From Spirochaetales bacterium (GTDB taxonomy: Bacteria; Spirochaetota; Spirochaetia; JC444; Marispirochaetaceae), in the NCBI GenBank assembly GCA_016935695.1, contig JAFGQL010000166.1, forward strand, positions 1-37,411: a stretch of DNA of 37,411 nucleotides. The letters are read 5' to 3'. Below, in pieces: positions 1 to 8,892 of the stretch. Below the pieces are notes generated by a model. That model was not told the origin of the DNA and made no database searches. It worked only from the letters and a program-made list of their open reading frames with translations. Positions within the stretch are counted from its first letter, which is position 1. Each line of letters begins with the position of its first letter. The position numbers were made by a program, and so were the translations under genes.

Positions 1-3000
1 ACTTCTCTCTCCATTCAGCTGAACGTGGATAACACCCTGCCGACAGGCGAGTTTAACTACAACGATGACCTTGCGGACACGGGAGGCATCTACTCCTTCT
101 ACGGCAATGCCACAGACGGCGGTGATTATCTTTTGATCGGCAGTGCCGAAGATGCAGGAACCATCAGCGGTATTGAATCGGTGCAGGTGTATTTCGTGAA
201 AGGCGGTAATTTCTACAACCCGACCACCGGCGCGACCACCGCGGTCACGACAGCCGATGTTCCCGATATGACCGGAACGCCGGTGACCATACCGTTTATT
301 ACCGACGCGGCATATATCATTGATGTAGACAAGCGTTCAGAACGCGGTCTTTATGACAGCGATCTTACCGACGGAGACCAGGACGGGTTCCAGGAATCCC
401 TCCGGTCCATGGGGACCTTTGATCAGTGGTATGTATATTTTGATACCACGGTTTTCCCCGACGGGCCGATGGACATGTATACCGTGGTATATGACGAGGC
501 GGGAAATTACGCCTACGAACAGATGGACATTCAAATCGTCAACAACCCGCCGACCATAGACAGTATTGAGATAGACGGCATCGGAACCGAGTATACCGGC
601 TTGTTCAAACGTGCCAACTCGGTATATTTATTGGTGAACGCGTCAGACCTTGAGGGCATAGACCCGGCCAGCTATCAGGCAACGATTACCGGCAGACGCA
701 TAGCACCCAACGGCGCGGATGATCCCACCGGTACTCCTGTAGTGGGTACGGTACTGGATATCGCGGACACCGGCGACGGCTCTGCAGCCAATGATATCAC
801 CATAGATGTGTCCGGTTGGGAATCGGGCGTTCAGTACACCCTCGAGATCGAGGTGCTGGATACCGACGGAAACATAGTGGTTTCTGAGCTTGAGCTGTGG
901 GTGAATAATGTGGATGCCACACCGCCGACGGTGGCAATGGACGACATTACCCAGGCGAACATAGACGGAACGACCGGGTATGTAAATGAAGCGGGCTTCT
1001 CTACCAACGACGGCGCAAGTACTGTCGGAGCGATAACCAGTGTGACCGGCGACAGAACAGCAGTGACCTCAAACGCCCTTATCGGCAACGGCAGCATCCA
1101 GTACGGATGGACCGCGGCCTTTGAAACAGGCGAATGGCGCTCGGTTGAGTCCTTTGATGCAGGAACAGGAGAAATCACCCTGTCATCTGCCCTGACCCAG
1201 ACTCCCACGGGAGACGTGACCTTACAAGAGGGGCAGGCGGACATTTCCGGTGTGATTACCCTAACCGGTGCGGCTTATGATGACACCATTGTGACTGATG
1301 TTGAGCTGTCCTTTGACGGCGGCACAACCTGGTACTCGGTGGACACCATGACTCTTGACGGCGGAAACGACATCGAAGGTTTTGACTACTCATGGACCTA
1401 CACCATCAATACAGGAAACCCGACAGAAACCACAAGTTGGAACCAGGCCCTTCTGAACCACGAGATCATGGTCCGTGCCCAGGATGGCTCCAACCCGGGT
1501 GTCCTTACAGAAAGCGGTGAAAGCCCCAACAAGACAGTGGACATTGTGCCCTATATCACCTCAGTGACCAGGGAAACAACCGGCCTCAAGACCTACCGGT
1601 CAAGGTTCGGACGGTATTCGGTATACCACAACGAAGCCGATATCGTGGTCAGGGGTTTCAACCTGAATCCGGCCTCCGCGGGGCTGTATCCCAACGCAGC
1701 CGGTACGGGCACTCCTGACACCCTTACGGTGAGCGGTATTGCAGCTGACCATACCAGCTTTGAACTGACAACCGGCAACACCACCAGAAGCGGCTGGCTC
1801 GGCATACGGGTAGACGGCATTGACGCGGTGAACAACACCAATGACAACAGCCTGGACTACAATAACTCCTACGGCACCGACGGTGACGAAGATGATTACA
1901 GCGACGACCGGTACTTCTTCCTGTTCAGGGTAGGCGAGTATTTCGGTCCCGACGCGAACAGTTCCTACAGTCCCCAGCACCCCGCCATGACCATACATCC
2001 GACCACGTCCCGGCTCTTCGGCGCCTGGTCGAGTTACGCGACTTCCGATGTGTTCTTTGCATCGACAAACACAGACGCCGACGCGTTCAGAAGCAGGGTG
2101 TACCACACCTATGACACGGCGGAATACATAGACATCGCCATGGACGCGACAGCCCCCACCACCACCGGCCGCCTTGCCCTTGCGTGGCTTTCCAACAACT
2201 CGTCTGACGGTAACTATGCTGACGGTCATGTGACCTCATTCCCCTACGAACGGGATGCGGACTTCATAAACGGAGATGTGGACCAGTGGTGGGAAGAAGC
2301 AAATCTTCCTTCAGACGATCTACAATGGTCGCGAGGCGGTTTTGATAACTGGTATTACCAGGGTGAAGGTTTGTCTTATGACAGCGAGCTGTTCCAGTTC
2401 ACCGGTGTGAAAACCCAGCGCTACGGCGCCAATACCCACTGGGCCTACCACGACACCATCTCCATGACGGTGAAGTACCAGCATGTGCTTACCTCTCTTA
2501 ACAATGAAAATGAAATTACGAACTGGGTAAACATTGACGGTACCGATACCGATACCGACGGCGGCGAGAATAACAGGATGGTGACCAACGGGGTTGCCAG
2601 AACAGATGAAGCGGGAGAATACCTGGATCTGACCCTGGACGAGGATTATTACCCTGTGCTTGTCTACTATGACGGAGTTAATAAGACCTTGAAACTCGCG
2701 CGTACCGGTTCTACCGCCCCGGGGGCCGATGAAAATCAGTGGACCCGCCAGGACGTGTTCCTGGGCGACGACCCCAACAGGTCCTTTACAGGGAAACATA
2801 TCTCGGCGGTGGTAGACGGAGACGGGTACCTCCACATCGCGTTCTGGAGCGATGATACCGGGTACTTGTACTACATCAGGTCTACCAATAACCCGGAAGG
2901 GGGGGCAGCCTACACCTTCGGCTACTCGGAAATTGTGGACGCGACCGGTACCGCCGGTATTTACGCCGACCTGACCTTGAACCGGAGTACCAACGAGCCC

Positions 3001-3237
3001 TACATTGCCTACTTGAACCAGGCGCGTCTGAATACCCGTGACGGTATCAAGATTGCCTACTACGACAGCACTCTCGGCGGATGGGAATACCTGGTGGTTG
3101 CCAATACTACTGTTGTATCTCAGAAGCGTATAAGTGTTGAGTACGCCAGGGGCGGCAGCCCCGACTGGCAGGCAGCGATCGGTTACGCCTCGGATTACCG
3201 CTTTGAACTGAACTACCTGATGCCCGAGGTGCCCTAA
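1..3237 (+). CDS. Large secreted/surface protein with Ig-like, TIG-like and propeller-like regions (5' partial)
   Basis: The frame is open from the first base of the window, so the true start and any signal peptide lie upstream; the first in-window candidate (GTG at 25) is not a credible start. At least 1078 residues are encoded. Bases 1 to about 1545 read as beta-rich Ig/cadherin-like modules separated by VNNPPT (near 540) and VNNVDATPPT (near 905) linkers. Bases about 1550-1830 resemble an IPT/TIG domain. From about 1930 to the end there are repeated blade-like motifs such as DGDGYLHIAFW and NEPYIAYL, as in propeller or sialidase-like folds. I see no cysteine, and Asp, Thr, Gly and Tyr dominate, as in extracellular adhesins. 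No catalytic motif is evident. Function unknown; export to the surface is inferred from composition and domains. Confidence 0.75.
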   Translation, partial: TSLSIQLNVDNTLPTGEFNYNDDLADTGGIYSFYGNATDGGDYLLIGSAEDAGTISGIESVQVYFVKGGNFYNPTTGATTAVTTADVPDMTGTPVTIPFITDAAYIIDVDKRSERGLYDSDLTDGDQDGFQESLRSMGTFDQWYVYFDTTVFPDGPMDMYTVVYDEAGNYAYEQMDIQIVNNPPTIDSIEIDGIGTEYTGLFKRANSVYLLVNASDLEGIDPASYQATITGRRIAPNGADDPTGTPVVGTVLDIADTGDGSAANDITIDVSGWESGVQYTLEIEVLDTDGNIVVSELELWVNNVDATPPTVAMDDITQANIDGTTGYVNEAGFSTNDGASTVGAITSVTGDRTAVTSNALIGNGSIQYGWTAAFETGEWRSVESFDAGTGEITLSSALTQTPTGDVTLQEGQADISGVITLTGAAYDDTIVTDVELSFDGGTTWYSVDTMTLDGGNDIEGFDYSWTYTINTGNPTETTSWNQALLNHEIMVRAQDGSNPGVLTESGESPNKTVDIVPYITSVTRETTGLKTYRSRFGRYSVYHNEADIVVRGFNLNPASAGLYPNAAGTGTPDTLTVSGIAADHTSFELTTGNTTRSGWLGIRVDGIDAVNNTNDNSLDYNNSYGTDGDEDDYSDDRYFFLFRVGEYFGPDANSSYSPQHPAMTIHPTTSRLFGAWSSYATSDVFFASTNTDADAFRSRVYHTYDTAEYIDIAMDATAPTTTGRLALAWLSNNSSDGNYADGHVTSFPYERDADFINGDVDQWWEEANLPSDDLQWSRGGFDNWYYQGEGLSYDSELFQFTGVKTQRYGANTHWAYHDTISMTVKYQHVLTSLNNENEITNWVNIDGTDTDTDGGENNRMVTNGVARTDEAGEYLDLTLDEDYYPVLVYYDGVNKTLKLARTGSTAPGADENQWTRQDVFLGDDPNRSFTGKHISAVVDGDGYLHIAFWSDDTGYLYYIRSTNNPEGGAAYTFGYSEIVDATGTAGIYADLTLNRSTNEPYIAYLNQARLNTRDGIKIAYYDSTLGGWEYLVVANTTVVSQKRISVEYARGGSPDWQAAIGYASDYRFELNYLMPEVP

Positions 3238-3268
3238 CGCCGGTGCTGTCCCGTTACCGTGGTGAAGG

Positions 3269-3283
3269 CCTGTAAATTACAGG
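3269..3283. repeat. 15-bp perfect palindrome downstream of the surface protein gene
   Basis: CCTGTAA and TTACAGG flank a single A. It lies 32 bases past the stop codon at 3237 and before the terminator-like hairpin. It could be a protein-binding site or a small 3' RNA structure, and nothing in the sequence decides between these. Confidence 0.4.
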
Positions 3284-3306
3284 ATTTCAACGTGAGATTT
3301 TACCGG

Positions 3307-3327
3307 CCCCGGATGAAACATCCGGGG
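3307..3327. terminator. Hairpin between convergent genes, candidate bidirectional terminator
   Basis: A 9-bp perfect stem (CCCCGGATG / CATCCGGGG) with an AAA loop sits between the convergent stops at 3237 and 3362. The following U-tract is weak (CTGCTTTG), so termination may be inefficient or protein-assisted. Position and stem strength make a terminator the best reading. Confidence 0.55.
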
Positions 3328-3361
3328 CTGCTTTGTGTGAGAATGGCGGAGCCTGTGGGCT

Positions 3362-4495
3362 TTACTCCGGTTTTTCCAGGTATTTTAAAAGGGGCTGCAG
3401 GTCCGGGTCCCGTACATTCTGGGTAATGGATGGTATTTCCCGTTTCGGGAGGAACGCCGAATCCCTGGTTATCGGCAGCAGGAATATTCCGGTGGAGGAA
3501 AGGACGCGTCCGGTGACGGTGTCCCCGTGCAGATACTTCCGTACCGCGTCCCCCGCTTTGAGCGAATCATTTTTCCTTTTGTCACCGCTTTTCAGTGCCG
3601 GATCCAGAAGGGCCAGGAAAAAACTGGTGCCGATCTGCCAGTTGTCAGCGCCGGGGAACGTCACGCCCGCAATGTAGCGCCGCTGTTCAGGTGGATATAC
3701 GCGGTAGGCCGACGGGTCGCTCAGAACGAACAGTCCCTTGCCTCCGCGGATGCCCAGCTGGGCGCTTGCCATGTTCATGGTTCGGTAGTCCCGGTTGAAC
3801 ACTCCCGGTTTCTCGGAAAGACGCTGCCAGGCCGAAAGGCCCCGCTCCCAGGATGCCACATCGTAGTCGCCGGGGACCCGCCCGTTTCTTGACAGGGCTT
3901 CCAGGTGCTCAATCCAGGCAAGCCAGGGCCAGAAAAAGTCAGCTCCCAGGACAAAAACCGATTCCCCTTCATTCAAGGCGGGAAGCAGTTCTTCTATAAA
4001 TTTTTCAAGGCCCTTATTTACGGCAGCCTCGAGCCTTTTTTGGTCCCAACCCGCTGCCGAAAGGCGTTCAGTGTCGTAATAAAGCTGCCAGTCGGTCCTT
4101 TGCCAGGGCCGGAATTCCTGTATGAGGGGCTGTATGTCCGGGTGGGCCAGATCGCCGCCGGTGAGGACTGTCACGATTACCTGATCTTCATCCTGGTCGG
4201 GGTCTTCTCCCCTGCGGTCTTCCTGCTTCAGGTTTTCCAGTAATAGACGTTTCATGTCCTGGTAGGGCAGTACATGGGGGCTGATTGTCAGTGCCGGGTG
4301 CTGGCTGTCAAATTCCTCAAGCAGTGAGGAAAGAATCTCATCTGCCGGCTGGGCATATAAATGGAGGTACACGGAAACGCTTCCCTTCAGAGCCCCTGAG
4401 TCGCATGCGCTCATAAGTACAGCGCATAGCAAGGCGGCGCCAATAACCATTCCCAGGGCAATGGTACGCCCGGGTTGTAAAAATGAGGGTTTCAT
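3362..4495 (-). CDS. Lipoprotein resembling an ABC extracellular solute-binding protein
   Basis: The 377-residue protein starts with MKPSF, a hydrophobic stretch and a lipobox ending LMSAC at about residue 31, so it should be exported and lipidated. I chose this ATG over an upstream one at 4549 because it puts the signal peptide at the N terminus. The mature part begins with a strand (SVYLHLYAQ) followed by EEFDSQHPALTISP, the pattern seen at the start of family-1 sugar-type binding proteins. A central GADFFWPWLAWIEH segment and a late TFPGADNWQIGTSFFLAL segment also fit that fold. No permease or ATPase gene adjoins it, so the transport role is inferred. It is transcribed away from the gene at 4604 and converges on the surface protein gene. 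Confidence 0.7.
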   Translation of the reverse strand: MKPSFLQPGRTIALGMVIGAALLCAVLMSACDSGALKGSVSVYLHLYAQPADEILSSLLEEFDSQHPALTISPHVLPYQDMKRLLLENLKQEDRRGEDPDQDEDQVIVTVLTGGDLAHPDIQPLIQEFRPWQRTDWQLYYDTERLSAAGWDQKRLEAAVNKGLEKFIEELLPALNEGESVFVLGADFFWPWLAWIEHLEALSRNGRVPGDYDVASWERGLSAWQRLSEKPGVFNRDYRTMNMASAQLGIRGGKGLFVLSDPSAYRVYPPEQRRYIAGVTFPGADNWQIGTSFFLALLDPALKSGDKRKNDSLKAGDAVRKYLHGDTVTGRVLSSTGIFLLPITRDSAFLPKREIPSITQNVRDPDLQPLLKYLEKPE

Positions 4496-4566
4496 GAATT
4501 CAACTATACAGGGGCATGGAGTATCTGTCCATGAATATATGGGAAACACACCGTTAAGAGGAAAGT

Positions 4567-4595
4567 TTGAAACCGCTGTCGTGGATGCTTACACT
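4567..4595 (+). promoter_or_regulatory. Candidate sigma-70 promoter giving a leaderless mRNA
   Basis: TTGAAA (4567-4572) is followed by a 17-base spacer and TACACT (4590-4595). Transcription would start near 4602, about two bases before the ATG at 4604. No Shine-Dalgarno sequence precedes that ATG, which agrees with a leaderless transcript. Confidence 0.4.
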
Positions 4596-4603
4596 TAATT
4601 GAT

Positions 4604-5335
4604 ATGGATACTTCCCTCTCGGTACTGTCCAGAAACGCAGGAATACAATCCTGTACCTTTTTACCGGCTGAGGTTACCGGTTCTGACCTGGAACAGGCCA
4701 TGCCTATCGCTGCCGGGTTGTACCGGTCCTACGGCTGTGTACTCTACGGAGGCCAGACAGCGTCACCGCACATTTACGGGTACAAGACCATGCGAAGCCC
4801 CACCACCGACCTGGATTTCCTGTGTACCATCGAGAGTGCGCGGATGATCGTTCAGCAGGAAAGGGGCCTCCTGTATCATCCGGACTATGACATCCTGTTC
4901 TGTTACCGCAGCCACATCCCATTGACCTTTGCAGTGGCACATATCCATGACTGCCTGGCAGGCTCTGAGGTTATAGCGACGGCAGAAACGGTACAGACTC
5001 CCTATGGGCCCATCGCGTGCGCGAACAGGGAGTTTTGCATCATTCTTAAAATGCGCCGGAGCGAAGATTGCCTGGCCCGCCGCCGCAGTATCTTTGGCAA
5101 GGACGCCCTTGATATCATCAGTATTGTCACCCGGGCGGCTGCCGATGAACGGCCCCTTGATGTGAAGGTCTTCGCGGCCCTTTTCCGGACCCATGTGACG
5201 GCCGACAGGGAAGAGGCCCTGGAAATCTGCACTGAAATCAACCTGTACGAAAACCATCTCGCCGCCCATGAACGGGGGTTGTTTCTTGCTGAATGGGAAA
5301 GACTGGTACGTGGTGTCGCCGGAGCATGCGCATGA
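4604..5335 (+). CDS. Nucleotidyltransferase-like protein of unknown role
   Basis: This is a 243-residue soluble protein. The stretch YGGQTASPHIYG followed by RSPTTDLDFLC near residues 48-75 resembles the substrate-fixing Gly-Gly and the Asp-x-Asp metal site of AbiEii-type and related nucleotidyltransferase folds. Later, FCIILKMRRSEDCLARR and KDALDIISIV resemble the helical segments that follow in that group. The match is by pattern only and no second catalytic Asp is certain. There is no ribosome-binding site before the ATG. Its stop overlaps the next start as ATGA (5332-5335), so the two genes are probably translationally coupled. It could instead be an uncharacterised family with a coincidental DLD motif. 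Confidence 0.6.
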   Translation: MDTSLSVLSRNAGIQSCTFLPAEVTGSDLEQAMPIAAGLYRSYGCVLYGGQTASPHIYGYKTMRSPTTDLDFLCTIESARMIVQQERGLLYHPDYDILFCYRSHIPLTFAVAHIHDCLAGSEVIATAETVQTPYGPIACANREFCIILKMRRSEDCLARRRSIFGKDALDIISIVTRAAADERPLDVKVFAALFRTHVTADREEALEICTEINLYENHLAAHERGLFLAEWERLVRGVAGACA

Positions 5336-6159
5336 AAAATGTTCAAACGGCAGCCGGGCCCCGGGTATTGGTCAGCCGTTTTGTCGAAGACCCCATGATG
5401 GATCTTTCCCTTTTTGAAGGCACCGCCATGCAGGTGGCCTTTTACCGGCGCAGGGTGTTCCGGTACTTTGACCACCGGCTGTTTAAACAGCGGTTGCATG
5501 ACGCGGGAATACAGGTTGAGTCGGTCCACGCGCCGGCCATGGATGTGTACCACCAGGCGAACGATGAGTTCATGACCACCCTGCGTACCATCCGGGAGGT
5601 GTACGGCGTAGAGGTCATTACCATACACCCCCAGCGGGGCGATAAACGCCAGGCCCGGGCCTATTACCGTAAACTGGACCGGGAGATCAGGGCCATGGGC
5701 ATCACCCTGGCGTATGAAACCTTTGAAAAGGAAGCCATGAACACAAAGTGGATTTCCCAGCTTAAGGAAATGCACGAGTATTTTGATCTTATGGATTTTC
5801 CTTTTTTAGGAATCACCTATGACTTTACCCACGGCGATTCCCTTACGATGATGGACGAGGTAAGGATGTATCACCGGAAAATCCAGGTGATCCACTTGAG
5901 CGACGCCTTGAGCCGCCGTCCTCTGGACGGGAACGAGTACCACCAGCATCTGCCCCTGGGCCGCGGCGACTATCCTGTTGAGCAGTTCCTGGATCTGTTG
6001 ACCGGACTGGGCTACCGGCATTTTGTGGTGCTGGAATATCACCCCTGCAACGATCACCTTCTACGGCACGATGCCGCGGCGGTTGACGGGTACCTGCATG
6101 GAGAGAGGGAAGGCTTGCTGGCCATTCTGGAACAACGGCGCAGGGGCCAGGGCCTGTAG
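5332..6159 (+). CDS. Sugar phosphate isomerase/epimerase-type TIM barrel protein
   Basis: This 275-residue protein belongs by pattern to the xylose isomerase-like (AP endonuclease 2) TIM-barrel group. Strand-end motifs appear in order: SVHAPAMD, VITIHPQRG, LAYETFEKE, LGITYDFTHG, VIHLSDA, HLPLGRGDYP and FVVLEYHP, supplying the His/Glu/Asp residues usual for divalent metal binding. I start it at the ATG at 5332, which has GGAG at 5321-5324 and overlaps the upstream stop as ATGA; a longer in-frame start at 5293 lacks support. The substrate cannot be read from sequence; an isomerase, epimerase or endonuclease IV-like role are all open. It is probably co-expressed with the nucleotidyltransferase-like gene. 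Confidence 0.78.
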   Translation: MKNVQTAAGPRVLVSRFVEDPMMDLSLFEGTAMQVAFYRRRVFRYFDHRLFKQRLHDAGIQVESVHAPAMDVYHQANDEFMTTLRTIREVYGVEVITIHPQRGDKRQARAYYRKLDREIRAMGITLAYETFEKEAMNTKWISQLKEMHEYFDLMDFPFLGITYDFTHGDSLTMMDEVRMYHRKIQVIHLSDALSRRPLDGNEYHQHLPLGRGDYPVEQFLDLLTGLGYRHFVVLEYHPCNDHLLRHDAAAVDGYLHGEREGLLAILEQRRRGQGL

Positions 6160-6194
6160 GGGATGCGGATAACCCGGTCCAAAACAGGCGCGGG

Positions 6195-6224
6195 TTTACA
6201 GCGCCGGGGTTTTGCACGTATACT
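6195..6224 (+). promoter_or_regulatory. Sigma-70-type promoter for the aldo/keto reductase gene
   Basis: TTTACA (6195-6200) and TATACT (6219-6224) each match the consensus at five of six bases, with an 18-base spacer. Transcription would begin near 6231, leaving a leader of about 47 bases that carries GAGGGGG before the ATG at 6278. Short GGCGC/GCGCC arms (6187-6191 and 6201-6205) flank the -35 element and might be an operator. Confidence 0.5.
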
Positions 6225-6277
6225 GGTATCGAACGCGCTTTCGAAACATCCGTACACAGACATGAGGGGGCTTATCA

Positions 6278-7426
6278 ATGAAATACAGGAAAATCGGTTC
6301 CAGGGTAGAAGGGTCATACTCGGCCCTGGGGTTCGGGTGCATGCGTTTTCCCATGAAAAAACAGGATGATGCCATGGTAATCGATCTGCCCCAGGTGGAA
6401 CGCATGTTTGAACAGGCCCTTGACGCCGGCATCAACTATTTTGATACTGCCTATCCCTACCACAACGGCATGAGTGAGACCATTGTCGGCGATCTTTTGT
6501 GCTCCCGCCACAGGGACCGCTTCTCTTTGGCCACAAAAATGCCGGTCTGGGAGGTCAAGAAAGAAGAGGATTTCGATACCATATTCAATAAGCAGCTTGA
6601 AAAACTCAAAACCGACCATGTTGATTTCTATCTCATTCACGCCATCGACAAGACCAAATGGGATACAATGAACGGCTTCAACGTGAAGCAGTGGCTTTTG
6701 AAAAAACAGAAAGAAGGGAAGATCCGCTATAAGGGTTTTTCGTTCCACGGTCCCGGCCAGGATTTTATCGACATTATAGACGACTGGGCCGATGACTGGG
6801 ATTTCTGCCAGATACAGTACAATTTCATGGACACGAACAATCAGGCCGGGACAGCCGGGCTTCATCACGCCGCCTCCAAAGGCATAGGGGTGGTCATCAT
6901 GGAACCCCTGTTGGGCGGAAGCCTGGTAGATCCTCCCGGACCGGTCAGAGCCATCTGGGAAGGGGCCGGTTCGTCCCGTACTCCTGTGGAATGGGCCCTT
7001 CAGTGGCTCTGGGACCAGAAGGAAGTTGCCATTGTGTTGAGCGGCATGAGTTCCCTTGCCCAGTTAGAGGAAAACATCGCCATTGCCGGCCGGTCCGGTA
7101 TAGGAAAACTGACAGACGCGGAAAAGGCCCTGTTTCCCAGGGCCGAGGAATTGTACAAAACCCTCCGTCCCGTGCCCTGTACCGCCTGTGAATACTGCAT
7201 GCCCTGTCCCAACGGTGTACAGATTCCCCAGGTATTCAGGATTTACAACGATGCCGTCGGTTTCAACCAGTCCCCCCAGATACGCCGCGGCGCCTATAAT
7301 TGGGCGCTGAAGGAAGAAGAGCGGGGTGATGCATGCGTTGCCTGCGGCGAATGCATGCCCAAGTGTCCTCAGGGGATCGACATTATTTCCATGCTCAAAG
7401 AAGCCCACGACTATATTACCGCCTGA
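6278..7426 (+). CDS. Aldo/keto reductase with C-terminal 2x[4Fe-4S] ferredoxin domain
   Basis: Residues 1 to about 280 form an aldo/keto reductase TIM barrel. It has the opening LGFGCMRFP, FDTAYPYHNGMSE with the Asp and Tyr of the catalytic tetrad, ATKMPVW with the Lys, and FYLIHAID with the His. The C-terminal part holds two CxxCxxCxxxCP clusters (CTACEYCMPCP near residue 307 and CVACGECMPKCP near residue 351), each expected to bind a [4Fe-4S] centre. This architecture is common in anaerobes, where the clusters may exchange electrons with ferredoxin. The substrate is unknown. A GAGGGGG ribosome-binding site precedes the ATG. It is monocistronic and converges with the ModF-like gene. Confidence 0.9.
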   Translation: MKYRKIGSRVEGSYSALGFGCMRFPMKKQDDAMVIDLPQVERMFEQALDAGINYFDTAYPYHNGMSETIVGDLLCSRHRDRFSLATKMPVWEVKKEEDFDTIFNKQLEKLKTDHVDFYLIHAIDKTKWDTMNGFNVKQWLLKKQKEGKIRYKGFSFHGPGQDFIDIIDDWADDWDFCQIQYNFMDTNNQAGTAGLHHAASKGIGVVIMEPLLGGSLVDPPGPVRAIWEGAGSSRTPVEWALQWLWDQKEVAIVLSGMSSLAQLEENIAIAGRSGIGKLTDAEKALFPRAEELYKTLRPVPCTACEYCMPCPNGVQIPQVFRIYNDAVGFNQSPQIRRGAYNWALKEEERGDACVACGECMPKCPQGIDIISMLKEAHDYITA

Positions 7427-7455
7427 AGGGCATGTATCTCCCGGGTACAGGTCCG

Positions 7456-8892
7456 TCAGCGGATACAGACCTCCCGGGTAAGGGCCAGATGATTTTTGAT
7501 GGATGGGACCCGGTCTTCCTGGTGGTGGGTCACATACAGTACCGTGGCTCCGCCCTTGGATGCGATGATGTCAATGAGTTGCAATACCAGTTCCCGGTTT
7601 CCCGGATCAATGCCCTGGCAGGGCTCGTCCAGGATTAATAACCGGGGCTGTTTGACCATGGCCCGGGCAATGAGTACAAGCCGCTTCTGGCCGAAGGACA
7701 GCCCGGGGAAGGGAAGGCAGGCCTGGTTTTCCATTCCCAGTAGCGCAAGCCATTCCCGGGCAAGGGCCTCCTGGCCGGGGCTGTGGCGGGTGTACATGCC
7801 GATGGAATCATAAAAACCGCTGATGATTGTGCCTGTCACGCTTGAGCGTACCCGGTAATCGAACTGCAGGGCCGACGACACGATGCCTATATCCTTTTTG
7901 ATGTCCCAGATCGATTCCCCGCTTCCCCTTGAGATACCGAATATCTTTACGTCATTGGCATAGCACTGGGGATGATCGCCGGTAATCAGGGACAGGAGGG
8001 TGCTTTTTCCAACGCCGTTCGGGCCTGTGATTTTCCAGTGCTCTCCCTCCATCACCCGAAAGGAGAAATTCCTGAAAACTTCTTTTACCCCGCTGTCCCT
8101 GTCATGATAGGACACGTGTATGTCCGACAGGCATATAAGGGGCTTTTCCGGATCCAGGCGGTCCTTGGAACCCTTCATTCCGGGAAGAGTATCGGGAATA
8201 CGGGTATGCAAATGGTAGAGCTGGGAGAATAACGGGCTGTGAAGGACTGAGGTATCTCCCGCCAGGACGGCGGTTCCGTTGTGTAAAAGCGCTGCGTGGG
8301 TTGCGTAGTCCGGGATTTCTGATAGCCTGTTCACAAAGAATACCAATGTTTTTCCTGAATTCTTGAGGTCAGTAAAGGTGTGTGACAGATACCGGCGGGT
8401 CTGCTCGTCCAGGGATGTGTAGGGATCATCCAGGACAAGGACTTCTTTCTCTTCTATGACAGCCGCGGCAAGCAGCACTTTCCTCATTTCTCCGGTGGAC
8501 AGGTATTTGATTCCCTGGTCCTTCAATTCCCAAAGACCAAAAAGTGAAAGGGCGCGGGTGACTGAATCCGGCGTCCGGCCGGGAAGACCGTGAAGATAGT
8601 CTCCTACACTTCTTCCCGGATCTATCTGGTTTATGAAGTCTGTCTCGTCCCGTTCCCGTTCCTCGTTCAGGAGGGCTTCCTGGGCTTCGAACCCGATATA
8701 CGTGGCGTTTTCTGCGGTAGATGCAATACTGCGGGCGAGGGTGGTTTTTCCGCAGCCGCTGGGTCCTGTAAACACCCAGGTTTCACCATGGCGGATACAA
8801 AACCCGCTGGTGCGGTACATGATCGTCATGAACGGCATTATCCCGGCGGGACGGAAAAAATACAAGGGCATGGTGTGTATTGAAAGGGGCAT
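7456..8892 (-). CDS. modF: ModF-like protein with two fused ABC ATPase domains
   Basis: Two ATPase cassettes lie in one 478-residue chain with no membrane segment. Cassette 1 has Walker A GPSGCGKTT near residue 43 and a variant signature LSTGEMRK. Cassette 2 has GPNGVGKST, signature LSFGQKRLV and Walker B LLILDEPCQGID. The second half shows runs typical of E. coli ModF: GEHWKITGPNG, SLITGDHPQCYANDVKIFG and IWDIKKDIG. The frame runs far upstream to 9294, but that part lies antisense to the helicase gene. I prefer the ATG at 8892, preceded by GGAA at suitable spacing, which gives a length close to ModF (about 490). An ATG at 8871 is also possible. No modABC genes are nearby, so a molybdate link is by homology only. 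Confidence 0.85.
   Translation of the reverse strand: MPLSIHTMPLYFFRPAGIMPFMTIMYRTSGFCIRHGETWVFTGPSGCGKTTLARSIASTAENATYIGFEAQEALLNEERERDETDFINQIDPGRSVGDYLHGLPGRTPDSVTRALSLFGLWELKDQGIKYLSTGEMRKVLLAAAVIEEKEVLVLDDPYTSLDEQTRRYLSHTFTDLKNSGKTLVFFVNRLSEIPDYATHAALLHNGTAVLAGDTSVLHSPLFSQLYHLHTRIPDTLPGMKGSKDRLDPEKPLICLSDIHVSYHDRDSGVKEVFRNFSFRVMEGEHWKITGPNGVGKSTLLSLITGDHPQCYANDVKIFGISRGSGESIWDIKKDIGIVSSALQFDYRVRSSVTGTIISGFYDSIGMYTRHSPGQEALAREWLALLGMENQACLPFPGLSFGQKRLVLIARAMVKQPRLLILDEPCQGIDPGNRELVLQLIDIIASKGGATVLYVTHHQEDRVPSIKNHLALTREVCIR

Noticed and set aside
3333-4243. Plus-strand open frames opposite the solute-binding lipoprotein
   Set aside because: They lack ribosome-binding sites and family patterns, and they mirror a gene with a clear signal peptide and lipobox.
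7438-7480. 10-bp direct repeat CTCCCGGGTA (7438-7447 and 7471-7480) as a mobile-element or attachment site
   Set aside because: One copy is coding sequence of the ModF-like gene, there is no flanking transposase or integrase, and the spacing suits only a chance repeat.
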